The notes: generated from the letters alone by a model not told the origin. DNA of 64,000 nt from an uncultured Acetatifactor sp. (GCA_947586055.1 CANPXL010000001.1:145455-209454), one strand, 5' to 3'. Shown: positions 16,866 through 25,716, counted from the first letter of the stretch. Program-made: numbers and translations.

Positions 16866-17705
16866 TTATAATATCCTGAACAGGCTTAAATACCAATCAA
16901 TCAGCGGCTGCCCGAACCAGAATACCAGGACTGCGGATGCGGCTATATAAGGGCCGAACGGAATTTGTCCCCAATCCGAAGATGCCTGCCCCCGTTTTTT
17001 CCTTTGGATAACCAGTGTCCCTGCTATTCCCAAAACGCAGGCAAAAAACAGGATCAGGATCATCTGCTTCCAATCCATGTAAAGGCCAATCACAAAAAGC
17101 AGCTTGATGTCGCCGCCGCCCATGGTCTCCTTTTTCAGAAGCCTGTCCATGATAAGAACCAGAATCAGAAGAGGAACCGACACAGAGCCGGCGTTCAGAA
17201 GCATTTTAGGAATCCCGGTCCAGGGATCTCTTGCAATGATAAAATGAGCAAGAATACGATTGGCAGCCAGGATTATCAGGAGCACATTCGGAATTACTCT
17301 CTGATTATAGTCTATCAGGCTGATCAGAAGAAGAAGTGCGCCAAAGACTATCCACATGGGAAGGTACAGATCAATATCAAGATGGATCATCGTCCCGGCA
17401 AAGATCACGCCGCCCGCAAGTTCCGCAAAGAAAGCATCCCGGGGAATTTTTGCCTTACAGTAGCGGCATTTCCCCTTTGTGATAAGGAATCCAAGGAGAG
17501 GCACCATCTCCACCAGACCAAGAACATGTCCGCAGGAATCACAGTGAGAACGTCCTTTTATGACACTCTCTTTTCTTGCCCTGCGAACCGCGATACAATC
17601 GAAAAAGCTTCCCATTACAGTTCCCAGCAGGAACATCCAGAAAGCCATATAGACCATCATCCAGTCAATTTCCCAGTGTATGCCGCCGATATGAATATGA
17701 TCCAT
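16866..17705 (-). CDS. pilD: Prepilin leader peptidase / N-methyltransferase
   Basis: A 279-residue polytopic aspartyl protease that cuts the prepilin leader after Gly and methylates the new N-terminus. The N-terminal domain has LGTVMGSFFDCIAVRRA and two zinc-type CxxC pairs (CDSCGH, CRYCKA). The catalytic aspartates are in SLIDYNQRVIPN and GGGDIKLL. About seven membrane helices follow. It is separated from the pilins by a terminator, so it appears to belong to the pilD-pilMNO transcript. Confidence 0.93.
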   Translation of the reverse strand: MDHIHIGGIHWEIDWMMVYMAFWMFLLGTVMGSFFDCIAVRRARKESVIKGRSHCDSCGHVLGLVEMVPLLGFLITKGKCRYCKAKIPRDAFFAELAGGVIFAGTMIHLDIDLYLPMWIVFGALLLLISLIDYNQRVIPNVLLIILAANRILAHFIIARDPWTGIPKMLLNAGSVSVPLLILVLIMDRLLKKETMGGGDIKLLFVIGLYMDWKQMILILFFACVLGIAGTLVIQRKKRGQASSDWGQIPFGPYIAASAVLVFWFGQPLIDWYLSLFRIL

Positions 17706-17782
17706 AAGTCTCCAATCCCCTCAGGTACATTATGAATAATTCTTTTGCACATCATGTAATCTTGATACGTTTTTCACTTTTT

Positions 17783-17836
17783 TATTTTAACATAAGTTCT
17801 TCGGCTTTGGCAATATACGCATCCGAAAGTTTTAGC
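17783..17836 (-). pseudogene. Remnant of an Rpn-family nuclease gene
   Basis: About 54 bases closely match bases 13665-13718 of the intact Rpn-family gene: both contain CAATATACGCATC and GAAAGTTTTA on the plus strand. Read on the minus strand the fragment encodes KLSDAYIAKAEELML, almost the same as the intact protein. Nothing else of the gene remains, and a 23-bp tandem duplication follows it. Confidence 0.75.
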
Positions 17837-17872
17837 TGACGCATCCGAAAGTTTTTCCGCAGAGTTTTCTGG

Positions 17873-17913
17873 AAAAAATGAATCACCGGCAGTTTTTATC
17901 CGCCGGTGATTCA
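17873..17913 (-). terminator. Rho-independent terminator of the pilin operon
   Basis: A perfect 12-base inverted repeat (TGAATCACCGGC 17879-17890; GCCGGTGATTCA 17902-17913). On the minus strand it is followed by TTTTTT (17878-17873). Among the strongest terminators in the window. Confidence 0.92.
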
Positions 17914-18045
17914 TTTGAAAAAGAATTGAGAAAGGAAATCATACAAGCTTCAGACTAAAGGCAACCCTCCAATAATCTAAAAAATAAATCCTGATACCTC
18001 TCTTGCTTTTTGCAGAGACTAACGTAACGATGAAACTACTGCGTT

Positions 18046-18504
18046 TTAATTGTTAATATGAGGTGCTGAAGCGGAAGAATTGTCCATTGTCCCTCCCTTA
18101 TTCTGCCACCTGATTTTAATAGTGCCATCATTCGCACAATTGACTACAATATACATACCTTTATGTTTAGAACATTGTCCATAAGCCTTTCCAGTCACCG
18201 AAGTACTAGTGTATAAAGCATCCCCCGGGATAAATAATGAACCGGTGCTGCTGTTCGTCGCCAATTTCCCAAGGTCTGCATTATAAACATATATTTTGGT
18301 AGCATCCGTATTCCCATTCATGAACTCAATCAGAATAGCCGCCTTTGCGGATCTTTCATTCGCAAGATCCGTTTTCTCCCTTACCGTTTCCAGCGCGGAA
18401 TTTACCGCCGGGATTGACACTGCAACCAGAATCGCGATGATAGCTACGACCACCATCATCTCAATCAGAGTAAAACCCCCCCGATTTTTCAACTTCTTAA
18501 ACAT
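18046..18504 (-). CDS. Type IV pilin (intact paralogue)
   Basis: A 152-residue prepilin. The leader MFKKLKNRGG is cut before FTLIEMMVVVAIIAILVAV, with the essential Glu at mature position 5. The hydrophobic helix runs to about residue 32 and a globular head follows. Two Cys in the head (YGQCSKHK and VNCAND) could form a disulfide. The ATG at 18504 follows AGGAGGAACAAAG; the frame extends upstream but the leader fixes the start. The Gly codons of the leader form a run of seven G, identical to that in the neighbouring damaged paralogue. Confidence 0.93.
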   Translation of the reverse strand: MFKKLKNRGGFTLIEMMVVVAIIAILVAVSIPAVNSALETVREKTDLANERSAKAAILIEFMNGNTDATKIYVYNADLGKLATNSSTGSLFIPGDALYTSTSVTGKAYGQCSKHKGMYIVVNCANDGTIKIRWQNKGGTMDNSSASAPHINN

Positions 18505-18669
18505 CTTTGTTCCTCCTTGTTTTTCTGCTCCTTGCTTTTTGTTTTTCGGAAGCCACATAAGACTTCGGAAGCAGAAAACGAAGAACTTCACAATATCTTT
18601 ATTCTGGCTGCATTTTTACGGTACAATCCCATGCATTTTGTTATGGCAAACAGTTAGACGATTGAGTTG

Positions 18670-19142
18670 TTATTGGTCAATATGAGCTCTCGGTTTTTTG
18701 GGAGAAACTGAAGTACCGATATCAGGAAATGACAATCCGGCCGCCTGCCATCCAAGCTCAATAGTACCGTCATTTTTAACGCGAACTACAATGTACTGAT
18801 CTTTATGGTCAGAACATTGTCCATAAGGTTTTCCAAATGCAGATCCGCCTTTATAGGAACCGGATATTGCCTTTGTTAATGTACCTGACGTATCGCAAGC
18901 CAACTTTCCAGCCGTTGCATTATAAACATATACGTCGCCTTCAGTCGTCTTCCCATTCATGAACTCAATCAAAGCAGCCGCCTTTGCGGATCTTTCATTC
19001 GCAAGATCCGTTTTCTCCCTTACCGTTTCCAGCGCGGAATTTACCGCCGGGATTGACACTGCAACCAGAATCGCGATGATAGCTACGACCACCATCATTT
19101 CGATCAGTGTGAACCCCCCCGATTTTCCAACTTCTTAAACAT
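18670..19142 (-). pseudogene. Type IV pilin paralogue with a one-base frameshift in the leader
   Basis: Starting at the ATG at 19142 (after AGGAGGAACGAAG) the frame reads MFKKLENRGGSH and stops. From 19098 down, the -1 frame continues as MMVVVAIIAILVAVSIPAVN and an intact pilin head. Compared with its neighbour, one base is missing at the junction of the seven-G run and the following T run (two T here, four there). The bases GGGGGGT form a -1 slippery heptamer in the correct phase, so recoding or phase variation could restore the product. Otherwise it is a pseudogene. The first about 170 coding bases are nearly identical to the intact pilin, and the heads differ. Confidence 0.8.
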
Positions 19143-19155
19143 CTTCGTTCCTCCT

Positions 19156-19317
19156 TTATTTTTTTGCTTTATCACCGGATCTGTCCGGCGCCGCGTCTTC
19201 CGCGGTTAAGGGAGCGCCGGGTTGTGGCTCTCCCATTGCAGCCTGCGCCGCAGCAAACTTCACGATCATCTCATGTCTCAATGTCTCGATATATGGCACA
19301 CGATATTCACCCGTCAT
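19156..19317 (-). CDS. Small protein coupled to pilC
   Basis: A 53-residue frame whose ATG (19317) overlaps the pilC TGA as ATGA. The product begins MTGEYRVPYIETLRHEMI, continues with an Ala/Met-rich stretch and ends in a Pro/Asp/Lys-rich tail (DAAPDRSGDKAKK). No signal peptide, membrane segment or known family is evident. The overlap and its place between pilC and the pilins suggest a real small gene of the pilus operon. Confidence 0.6.
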   Translation of the reverse strand: MTGEYRVPYIETLRHEMIVKFAAAQAAMGEPQPGAPLTAEDAAPDRSGDKAKK

Positions 19318-20519
19318 CCTATAGTGCTGTACATGCTGAACATGGGAAGATACACAGCGAAAAGGATCACCATGACAATTCCCGCGAGGAAAAGGATAAT
19401 GACAGGCTCCAGCATGGACAAAGCTCTGGCAGTTGCGGTATCCACCTCGTTGTCGTAGTATTCCGCCATGACCTCGAGAATATCTTCCATGGCGCCGGTA
19501 GTCTCTCCCACTGCCACCATCCGAACCAGCATCTCGGGGAGTACAGGAAAATGCGCCATACATTCCCCCAGCCCCTTTCCCGCTTCCACTCCCGGAAGCG
19601 TAGCGAGTATCGCCTTCGACATGCAATAGTTTGCTACCGACTTACCGGAAACTTCAATGGCCTGCAGAATGGGCATCCCCGCCCGGAGCATTGTGACCAT
19701 GGTGTGGGAAAACTGGCTGGCTCCGCCCATAGAGCTTACCTTTCCGAAAATGGGAATCTTCAGTTTCAGCCCGGAAAGCCGGATACGCCCGGCTTCCGTC
19801 CGCCAGTAAGCGTATAAACAGATCAGCAAAACTGTCGGGACCAGCAGGATAAAGGCAATGTATTTTACAAAAAAGTTCGAGACCCCGATCAGGATCTTTG
19901 TAACTGTCGGCAGTTCGGTTCCCAGAGAAGCAAAGGTGCTGGAAAAAGAAGGAACCGCGTATACCATGACAATGATCACCACGATCACCGCCACTACAAG
20001 CACAAAGGCCGGATACATCATCGCGCTGACCGTTTTGGATTTCGTCTTATACATCCGGTCGTAATAGACGCTGAGACGCTCGAAGGCGCCGGTAAGATTT
20101 CCGGATTCCTCGCCGGAGCGCACCGTCTCGATAAAGGTGGGCGGCAGCTTTTTTCCCCTCTGCTGGAGGCTGTAGGAAAGGCTCCAGCCTGCAGCTATAT
20201 CAAGAGAAACCTGCTTTAATATTTTGGCCAGCGTTTTGTCCTGGGCCTGGCCTGCGGTCAGGTCAACGGCCTGCACCAGCGGGAGACCCGCCTTTAATAT
20301 AATGGCAAACTGGCGGCATACCAGGGCAAGCGATTTGATATCCACCTTCTGGTTAAAATAGGTCTCCTCCTTTACGGAGGCCCTCACCTCCTTCAGACTG
20401 ATGATCACGTCGCAGTTTTTGCGGATCATTGCAACAGCCTCGCCTCGGCTGGGCGCTTCTACCACACCGTTTACCTTTTCTCCGTTTATATACGAGCCTT
20501 CATAGGAATAAGCAGGCAT
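19314..20519 (-). CDS. pilC: Type IV pilus platform protein PilC
   Basis: A 401-residue polytopic inner-membrane protein of the GspF/PilC family. The N-terminal part (YSYEGSYINGEKVNGVVEAP) and two repeated GspF domains are present: LALVCRQFAIILKAGLPLVQ early and FSHTMVTMLRAGMPILQAIE late, each followed by GESGNL-type turns (RSGEESGNLTGAFERL, VAVGETTGAMEDIL). It anchors the PilB/PilT motors and passes pilin into the fibre. The start follows GAGGGATG. The stop overlaps the next small ORF. Confidence 0.94.
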   Translation of the reverse strand: MPAYSYEGSYINGEKVNGVVEAPSRGEAVAMIRKNCDVIISLKEVRASVKEETYFNQKVDIKSLALVCRQFAIILKAGLPLVQAVDLTAGQAQDKTLAKILKQVSLDIAAGWSLSYSLQQRGKKLPPTFIETVRSGEESGNLTGAFERLSVYYDRMYKTKSKTVSAMMYPAFVLVVAVIVVIIVMVYAVPSFSSTFASLGTELPTVTKILIGVSNFFVKYIAFILLVPTVLLICLYAYWRTEAGRIRLSGLKLKIPIFGKVSSMGGASQFSHTMVTMLRAGMPILQAIEVSGKSVANYCMSKAILATLPGVEAGKGLGECMAHFPVLPEMLVRMVAVGETTGAMEDILEVMAEYYDNEVDTATARALSMLEPVIILFLAGIVMVILFAVYLPMFSMYSTIG

Positions 20520-20581
20520 CCGATCATCCCTCCGGTTTTTCTACATATCTTCGCTTTCCAGCCGCGGTCAGTATTCCGCTG

Positions 20582-21658
20582 TTAAAAGCGGAACATACCG
20601 GCTTGTCCCGTCGTCTGCTTCATCTTTGCCTGAACGGGATCCCGCAGGGCGGATTCGTAAGTCTCCTTCGAGATCTCGCCCGATGCGTACAGATTTTGCA
20701 GGGTACGGTCCATCAGAATATTTCCGATTCCGCCTGTCGTCTGAATGGTATTTTCAATCTGGGGCGTCTTGCCCTCTCTGATCAGGTTGCGGATGGCGCC
20801 GTCGGTTTTCATGACTTCACACGCCAGAACCCGTCCCGCACCGGATTTTTTTTGCAGGAGCTGCTGGGAGATCACCGCTTTTAATGTCATGGAGAGCTGC
20901 AGCCTGATCTGCTGTTGACGCTCTGCCGGAAAAACGTTCACGATACGGTCAATGGAATCCGCGGCCGAGTTGGTATGTACGGTCCCGAATACCAGATGCC
21001 CTGTTTCCGCCGCCGTCAGAGCCGTCTCGATGGTGTCCAGGTCACGCATTTCTCCGACCAGGATCACATCCGGATCTTCCCGGAGAGCGGCGCGAAGACC
21101 GGCGGCAAAGCTCCTGGTATCCCTGCCGATTTCACGCTGGTTAATGACACATTTATCAGGCTGGTAGATATACTCCACCGGATCCTCCAGCGTCAGGATA
21201 TGCTTTGTCTGCGTGTGGTTGATATGGTTCAGCACGCTTGCCAGAGTCGTAGATTTTCCCGATCCCGTTTCTCCCGTGATCAGAACAATTCCCTGATTGT
21301 AAAGAGGAAATTCCTCAGCGACAGCCGGAAGGCCCAGTTCCTTCATCTCCGGAATTCTGTCGTTCAGAAGGCGGATCGCCGCGGAATAATGCCCCTGCTG
21401 ACGGAACACATTCAGCCTGCAGCGGATTTTTCCAAATGTTTTGGCAAGATCCACTTCCCCTGTTTCCTCCAGCATTTGAAAGGAAGTTCCCGTCATCTGG
21501 GACGCAAAGGCGCTGCACTGTGCGTCGTCCAGCGGTTCCTCGCAGGCATCCCGAAGCGTCCCGTCCACGCGGAACCGGGGCGGAAGCCCGCAGACACAAT
21601 GAATATCCGAGGCTTTTTCCTCGTATGCCCTCTGAATCAATTCATCCAATGAGATCAT
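20582..21658 (-). CDS. pilT: Pilus retraction ATPase PilT
   Basis: A 358-residue hexameric ATPase. It shows Walker A GETGSGKST, the Asp box TLEDPVEYIY, Walker B DPDVILVGEMRD, the His box TGHLVFGTVHTNSA, and the PilT-specific C-terminal signature AIRNLIREGK. That last motif separates it from the PilB/GspE assembly ATPases. A retraction motor implies twitching or DNA-uptake-type dynamics. It lies between pilB (21 bases upstream) and pilC. Confidence 0.95.
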   Translation of the reverse strand: MISLDELIQRAYEEKASDIHCVCGLPPRFRVDGTLRDACEEPLDDAQCSAFASQMTGTSFQMLEETGEVDLAKTFGKIRCRLNVFRQQGHYSAAIRLLNDRIPEMKELGLPAVAEEFPLYNQGIVLITGETGSGKSTTLASVLNHINHTQTKHILTLEDPVEYIYQPDKCVINQREIGRDTRSFAAGLRAALREDPDVILVGEMRDLDTIETALTAAETGHLVFGTVHTNSAADSIDRIVNVFPAERQQQIRLQLSMTLKAVISQQLLQKKSGAGRVLACEVMKTDGAIRNLIREGKTPQIENTIQTTGGIGNILMDRTLQNLYASGEISKETYESALRDPVQAKMKQTTGQAGMFRF

Positions 21659-21678
21659 TTTTCCCTCCGTTTCCGCGC

Positions 21679-23388
21679 TCAGTCCACGTTGATTCCCATA
21701 ACGCGCAGCACCTCTTCCGAGGATGTTGTCCCCTCAACGATAAGCTCCCTGCAGTTGTCCATGATGGGAAGAAAATCCGAGCTCTTCATGGCTTCCTCCA
21801 TTTCTCTCCGATCTCCACTGTATACAGCGCGGCGCAGGGCCGTGGTCATTGTCAGGATTTCAAACACTGCAATTCTGCCCCGGTAGCCGGTGTTAAAGCA
21901 TTCCTCACAACCTTCTCCGCGATAAAAGACAAGGTTGTCATCCTCCGGAAAGCCAAGCATAACCCGTTCTTCCACAGTTGGCCGATAGCTGGTGCGGCAG
22001 TGGGGGCAGATCCGCCTTAACAGCCGCTGGGAAACAATCCCTTTTACCGCTCCCGCGATAAGGTAGGGCTCTACACCGATATCGAGCAGCCGGTCCATGG
22101 AGGAAACGGCGTCGTTGGTATGGATGGTAGACAGTACAATATGACCCGTCATAGCGGCCCGCATCGCAATCTGGGCAGTTTCGCCGTCCCGGATCTCCCC
22201 GACCGCAATGATATCAGGATCCTGCCGCAGAACAGTGCGCAATGCGCCGGCAAAGGTCAGACCGACCTTATCGTTGATCTGTACCTGGCAGACCCCGTCC
22301 ATGTGGTACTCCACGGGATCCTCCAGAGAAATCAGATTCTTTGTGTCGCTCTTCATCTGTTCGATCATAGTATACATGGTAGAGGATTTACCGGAACCGG
22401 TAGGCCCTACTACCAGAATAACGCCCTCTTTTGTCCGGCGGATCAGTTCCTGAAAACGTTCTTTGTTCTTCCCGCGAAGACCGATGCCCTCCATCGAGGA
22501 AAGATTTTCGTTCTTCCGCAGGAGACGGATCACCATCTTCTCCCCATAGATGGTGGGAAGCGTGGAAATACGCATGTCAATCGACTCCTGATGGACGATC
22601 ACGTTGGTATGGCCGTCCTGCGGAATGTTCCGCTGGGCAATATCCAGATGGGACATGATCTTCAGCCTTGAAATCACAGCATTTTCCAGTTCCTTCGGGA
22701 CAGTGATGATCTGGTGGAGAAGTCCGTCAATCCGCATTCTGATCTGCATCTGTTCTTCAGATGGTTCCAGGTGAATATCACTGACACGCTCGGTATAGGC
22801 GCGCTCAATGATAGAGTTCACAAGGCGGATCGCAGGCGCGATGTCCTCGCTGCCCTCTTCGTCTACAATGATGCTTTCCCCGGCGGTGTTCGACAGCGAC
22901 ACGGTAGTCGGACTGTTCATCATGTCGCGCCGCATCTCTTCGATGGCGCGCACAGCGCCCTGATTGCTGTAAAGATTCATCACCGCGCGTCCCGCGGCTG
23001 CCTCCGTAGTGATCATGGGAATCACCCGGTGCCTTGTGGCGGCTTCCACCTCTTCGATTGCAAGGAAATCGAGCGGATCCGTCATGGCGAGATATACTTC
23101 CGTCCGGGTAAGCTTTACAGGAACGCACTTATATTTCCGCGCCAGACTCTTAGGAAGGACTTTTGCCATATCTGCCGGAATATCGCAGGAATTTAAATCA
23201 ATATATTCAATGCCAAGCTGAGCCACAAGCGCATTAATGATCTGCATCTCCTTGACGGTCCCGCTCTCGATCAGATAAGCGCCGAGACGCTTCCCTTCCG
23301 CTTTACTCTCCTTCAGGGCATTTTCCAGCTGCTCTTCCGTTATGGCGCCGCTCCTTACGAGCAGATCGCCCAGTCTCATGTGCTTCAT
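21679..23388 (-). CDS. pilB: Pilus assembly ATPase PilB
   Basis: A 569-residue GspE/PilB-family ATPase powering pilus extension. The N-terminal MshEN-type domain (LGDLLVRSGAITEEQLENAL) is followed by the ATPase core: GPTGSGKSSTMYT near residue 330, SLEDPVEYHM, DPDIIAVGEIRDGETA and TGHIVLSTIHTNDA. The zinc-binding tetracysteine appears as CPHC and CEEC. It has no N2-type repeats beyond the single domain. Its start at 23388 is 20 bases after the preceding prepilin gene. Confidence 0.95.
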   Translation of the reverse strand: MKHMRLGDLLVRSGAITEEQLENALKESKAEGKRLGAYLIESGTVKEMQIINALVAQLGIEYIDLNSCDIPADMAKVLPKSLARKYKCVPVKLTRTEVYLAMTDPLDFLAIEEVEAATRHRVIPMITTEAAAGRAVMNLYSNQGAVRAIEEMRRDMMNSPTTVSLSNTAGESIIVDEEGSEDIAPAIRLVNSIIERAYTERVSDIHLEPSEEQMQIRMRIDGLLHQIITVPKELENAVISRLKIMSHLDIAQRNIPQDGHTNVIVHQESIDMRISTLPTIYGEKMVIRLLRKNENLSSMEGIGLRGKNKERFQELIRRTKEGVILVVGPTGSGKSSTMYTMIEQMKSDTKNLISLEDPVEYHMDGVCQVQINDKVGLTFAGALRTVLRQDPDIIAVGEIRDGETAQIAMRAAMTGHIVLSTIHTNDAVSSMDRLLDIGVEPYLIAGAVKGIVSQRLLRRICPHCRTSYRPTVEERVMLGFPEDDNLVFYRGEGCEECFNTGYRGRIAVFEILTMTTALRRAVYSGDRREMEEAMKSSDFLPIMDNCRELIVEGTTSSEEVLRVMGINVD

Positions 23389-23408
23389 CTATGTTCCTCT
23401 GCTTCCTG

Positions 23409-23909
23409 TTATTCTTCCCAAGAGTTCAGGCAGCGGACCTGAAACTCTCTCTCCGCCCTGATCTTTTCGCCCTCTTTGACCTTTAGCGTAAAGGTAACGA
23501 CACCGCCTGTACTGTCGTATGCGGCGGAGGCAAGCTCAAGCCTGAAGGCATCGCCTGCTCCGTAGGCCCCGCCTGCCAGAAGCTGTTTCGTGCCGGACGG
23601 ACCGACTGTTACAAGTTTCCCATTTTCTGTCTTTAAAACCATGCCCTCGAAGGAATCACTGTCGTATTGGATTCCGTTCGCAACCGGAGAAACCCTGGCG
23701 GCAAACCGCAGTTCCTCTGTAGCTACATTCCCCGCCATGGACAGAAGCGTTTTTGCCTCCGAGGCTGCCGTCATGGAATGATACGCGTTCATAAGGAGCC
23801 CGAAACCCGTGTTGAGCATCATGCTCAACAGAACCATAATGACTACAGCGGCCATCATTTCTACGATTGTAGTCCCTTTTCGGCTGCGAAGCTTTTCGCC
23901 TGTCCTCAT
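23409..23909 (-). CDS. Type IV prepilin-like (minor pilin) protein
   Basis: 166 residues if started at 23909. A basic leader (MRTGEKLRSRKG) is followed by TTIVEMMAAVVIMVLLSM, a class III signal sequence with Glu at +5. The mature N-terminus is Thr instead of Phe/Met. The rest is a soluble beta-rich domain with one Cys near the end (QVRCLNSWEE). The start at 23909 has GAGGTG eight bases upstream; an in-frame ATG at 23939 is also possible. It probably acts as a minor pilin in initiation complexes. Confidence 0.8.
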   Translation of the reverse strand: MRTGEKLRSRKGTTIVEMMAAVVIMVLLSMMLNTGFGLLMNAYHSMTAASEAKTLLSMAGNVATEELRFAARVSPVANGIQYDSDSFEGMVLKTENGKLVTVGPSGTKQLLAGGAYGAGDAFRLELASAAYDSTGGVVTFTLKVKEGEKIRAEREFQVRCLNSWEE

Positions 23910-23949
23910 CCGCCGTTCACCTCGTTCCTTCGGAGACATGTTCTCTGCT

Positions 23950-24288
23950 TCACTTTTTTTTGTAGGAAAATATGCCATCCCTGCCAAAGCACTCCACATT
24001 TACCGTCACGCTGCCAAGGTCTGTCCCGTTTTTCGATCCCTCTATCTTTACCTGAGAGTTTACCGAAGTCCCCTGCATCCCTTCCGCGGAAGTGAGACTT
24101 TCATAGTACAGCTTCTCCGCCAGATCCGCGCTTTTGTCGATCCGGACAGCGGTGACGATCATGGTGGTAAGAAGAACAATGGACATGCTGCCGATGAGAA
24201 TGGAAACCAACAGCTCCAGAAGAGATTCTCCACGGGGATCTTTCAGTTTTGCAATCAGCCGCTTCATATCCGTATTTCTCACTTCCAT
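23950..24288 (-). CDS. Small type IV prepilin-like protein
   Basis: 112 residues. A leader KLKDPRGE is followed by SLLELLVSILIGSMSIVLL, a pilin-like helix. The cleavage point is presumably RG|ESLLELL, leaving Glu near the start of the mature protein. The short soluble domain has one Cys. Start candidates are 24288 (MEVRNTD) and 24267 (MKRLIAK). It overlaps nothing and is flanked by the PilX-like gene and another prepilin gene, four and about 40 bases away. Confidence 0.75.
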   Translation of the reverse strand: MEVRNTDMKRLIAKLKDPRGESLLELLVSILIGSMSIVLLTTMIVTAVRIDKSADLAEKLYYESLTSAEGMQGTSVNSQVKIEGSKNGTDLGSVTVNVECFGRDGIFSYKKK

Positions 24289-24291
24289 TTT

Positions 24292-25110
24292 TTATTCCCG
24301 TCCGATAGAGTCTAACTCCCAGTGAAGGGAAGTACTTTCACAATTTCTCGGATCCTGTCCCACATCGTCCGATACAGGGATTTCCAAAGGGCCGAAATTC
24401 CCCTTCCTGATCAAGGTAGCCTTCAGCCTGTAATTTTTATATGTCTCCGCATCATCGTCAAACCAGTCCGGAACTTTTGTCAAAACCGCTGTCAGATGGA
24501 TGTCGAGACCGCCGGTGCCGTCAGCCGCCGGAGGATCCACCCAGGCTGTAAGTGTGACTTCAAAACCGGAAAGATCGGAGAGCTGGGATGTCACACGCAG
24601 TTCACAGGGAAGTCCGGGCTGATAGCCGCTTAATTCCGCAAGAGGGTCCGCTTCAACGCGAAAGGTCGGGGACGGGGAAGGCTCATGCGCCCCGGAAGGC
24701 GGTTCCGTGCTCTCCGGAACGGATGCCGCAAATTCTGACAGATACTGTGCAAAAACACAATCCAGATCTTTTCTCAGAAATATAAAACAGCTGTCGGAAC
24801 CGGCGGTGACACTGCCGGTCTGCTGCGCATAAGTACAGATCAGTTCGGACGGCGTTGTTCCCTCCGATACCGACAGCTGGTATGTTCCGGCGTACTCCGT
24901 GCTGCAGATGCTTTCCGACACGGTTTGAAGCGCCGAGGCAAGCGCCAGATAAGCCTGTGTTTCCTGTTCGTCTCCGCGGAGCTTTCCGGCATTTGCTGTG
25001 GCCGCCAAAAGAACAGAGCCGCCTACCGTCATACAGACCAGCATGAACAGCAGTACCAGCACAAGGGACGCACCGGTTTCATGCTTCAGTTTCCTAAACA
25101 GCCGCGTCAT
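24292..25110 (-). CDS. PilX-like minor pilin-type protein
   Basis: 272 residues. The N-terminus RLFRKLKHETGASLVLVL leads into LFMLVCMTVGGSVLLAA. This GASLVLVL helix without Glu at +5 is characteristic of PilX/GspK-like minor subunits, which lack it. The large extracellular domain has a Pro/Glu/Ser-rich linker (SVPESTEPPSGAHEPSPSP). The start at 25110 is preferred over 25137 because GAGGGGCGGG lies upstream. Confidence 0.7.
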   Translation of the reverse strand: MTRLFRKLKHETGASLVLVLLFMLVCMTVGGSVLLAATANAGKLRGDEQETQAYLALASALQTVSESICSTEYAGTYQLSVSEGTTPSELICTYAQQTGSVTAGSDSCFIFLRKDLDCVFAQYLSEFAASVPESTEPPSGAHEPSPSPTFRVEADPLAELSGYQPGLPCELRVTSQLSDLSGFEVTLTAWVDPPAADGTGGLDIHLTAVLTKVPDWFDDDAETYKNYRLKATLIRKGNFGPLEIPVSDDVGQDPRNCESTSLHWELDSIGRE

Positions 25111-25161
25111 TTCCCGCCCCTCTTTCCGACTTGCCATGTCTTTGGAAAAAACTTCCGATCA

Positions 25162-25716
25162 TCAGTGACTGACGGCCGCCGCATCGCCGTAATATCCGAT
25201 TCCCTCATTCATGCGCTGCCCGACGGACTTTTCACGGTTTTCAAACAGAGTCCCGAAGGAACCACTGTCATAATGCCGGTCCGCTTCGTCGAAATAAAAA
25301 ACATCTGTGACACTTCCGCTTTCCGGCTCATACACAATGTAAAAAGTACCGTCCCACAGGGAGGATTCCGCCGCACCTGCAGGAAGAAGCTCTTTCATGG
25401 CCGCGTCATCGCTGCTGACATAATAATAATCGTTTCCCGACGCCTCGTACCGGTTGCTTTCATTTCCGGCCGCATCCCTCAGCGTCACAAGCTCTGTCAG
25501 CACTCCGCGGTTCTTAAGGATGACCGCCCGATTCAGAGCCATCATATAAATATTCCTTGCGGCATTATCAAGCTTCATGAGTTGAAGCTGACGGTTATAG
25601 GAAACGATTCCCACAATAGAAACAGCGGCCAGAATACCCATCACAGCCACAACAAGCATGGTTTCGATCAGAGTAAATCCCGCCGCGCATCTTTCATTCC
25701 GACGACGTGAACTCAT
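25162..25716 (-). CDS. Type IV prepilin-like protein, first gene of the pilus operon
   Basis: 184 residues. The leader MSSRRRNERCAAG is cut before FTLIETMLVVAVMGILAAV, with Glu at +5. The soluble domain has a Tyr-rich part (NDYYYVSSDD). It resembles GspH/FimT-type minor pilins. It follows a good promoter and leads a run of genes read in the same direction down to the pilin terminator. Confidence 0.87.
   Translation of the reverse strand: MSSRRRNERCAAGFTLIETMLVVAVMGILAAVSIVGIVSYNRQLQLMKLDNAARNIYMMALNRAVILKNRGVLTELVTLRDAAGNESNRYEASGNDYYYVSSDDAAMKELLPAGAAESSLWDGTFYIVYEPESGSVTDVFYFDEADRHYDSGSFGTLFENREKSVGQRMNEGIGYYGDAAAVSH

Larger units (their letters stand above)
17706..18045. other. Intergenic stretch of 340 bases between pilD and the pilin
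   Basis: It contains a fragment of an Rpn-family gene (about 17783-17836), a short duplication (ACGCATCCGAAAGTTTT at 17817 and again near 17839) and the pilin terminator at 17873-17913. The rest (17914-18045) shows no gene. Confidence 0.7.

Noticed and set aside
19164..19817. 217-codon plus-strand frame over pilC
   Set aside because: Antisense to pilC, His/Arg-rich, with no recognisable domain.
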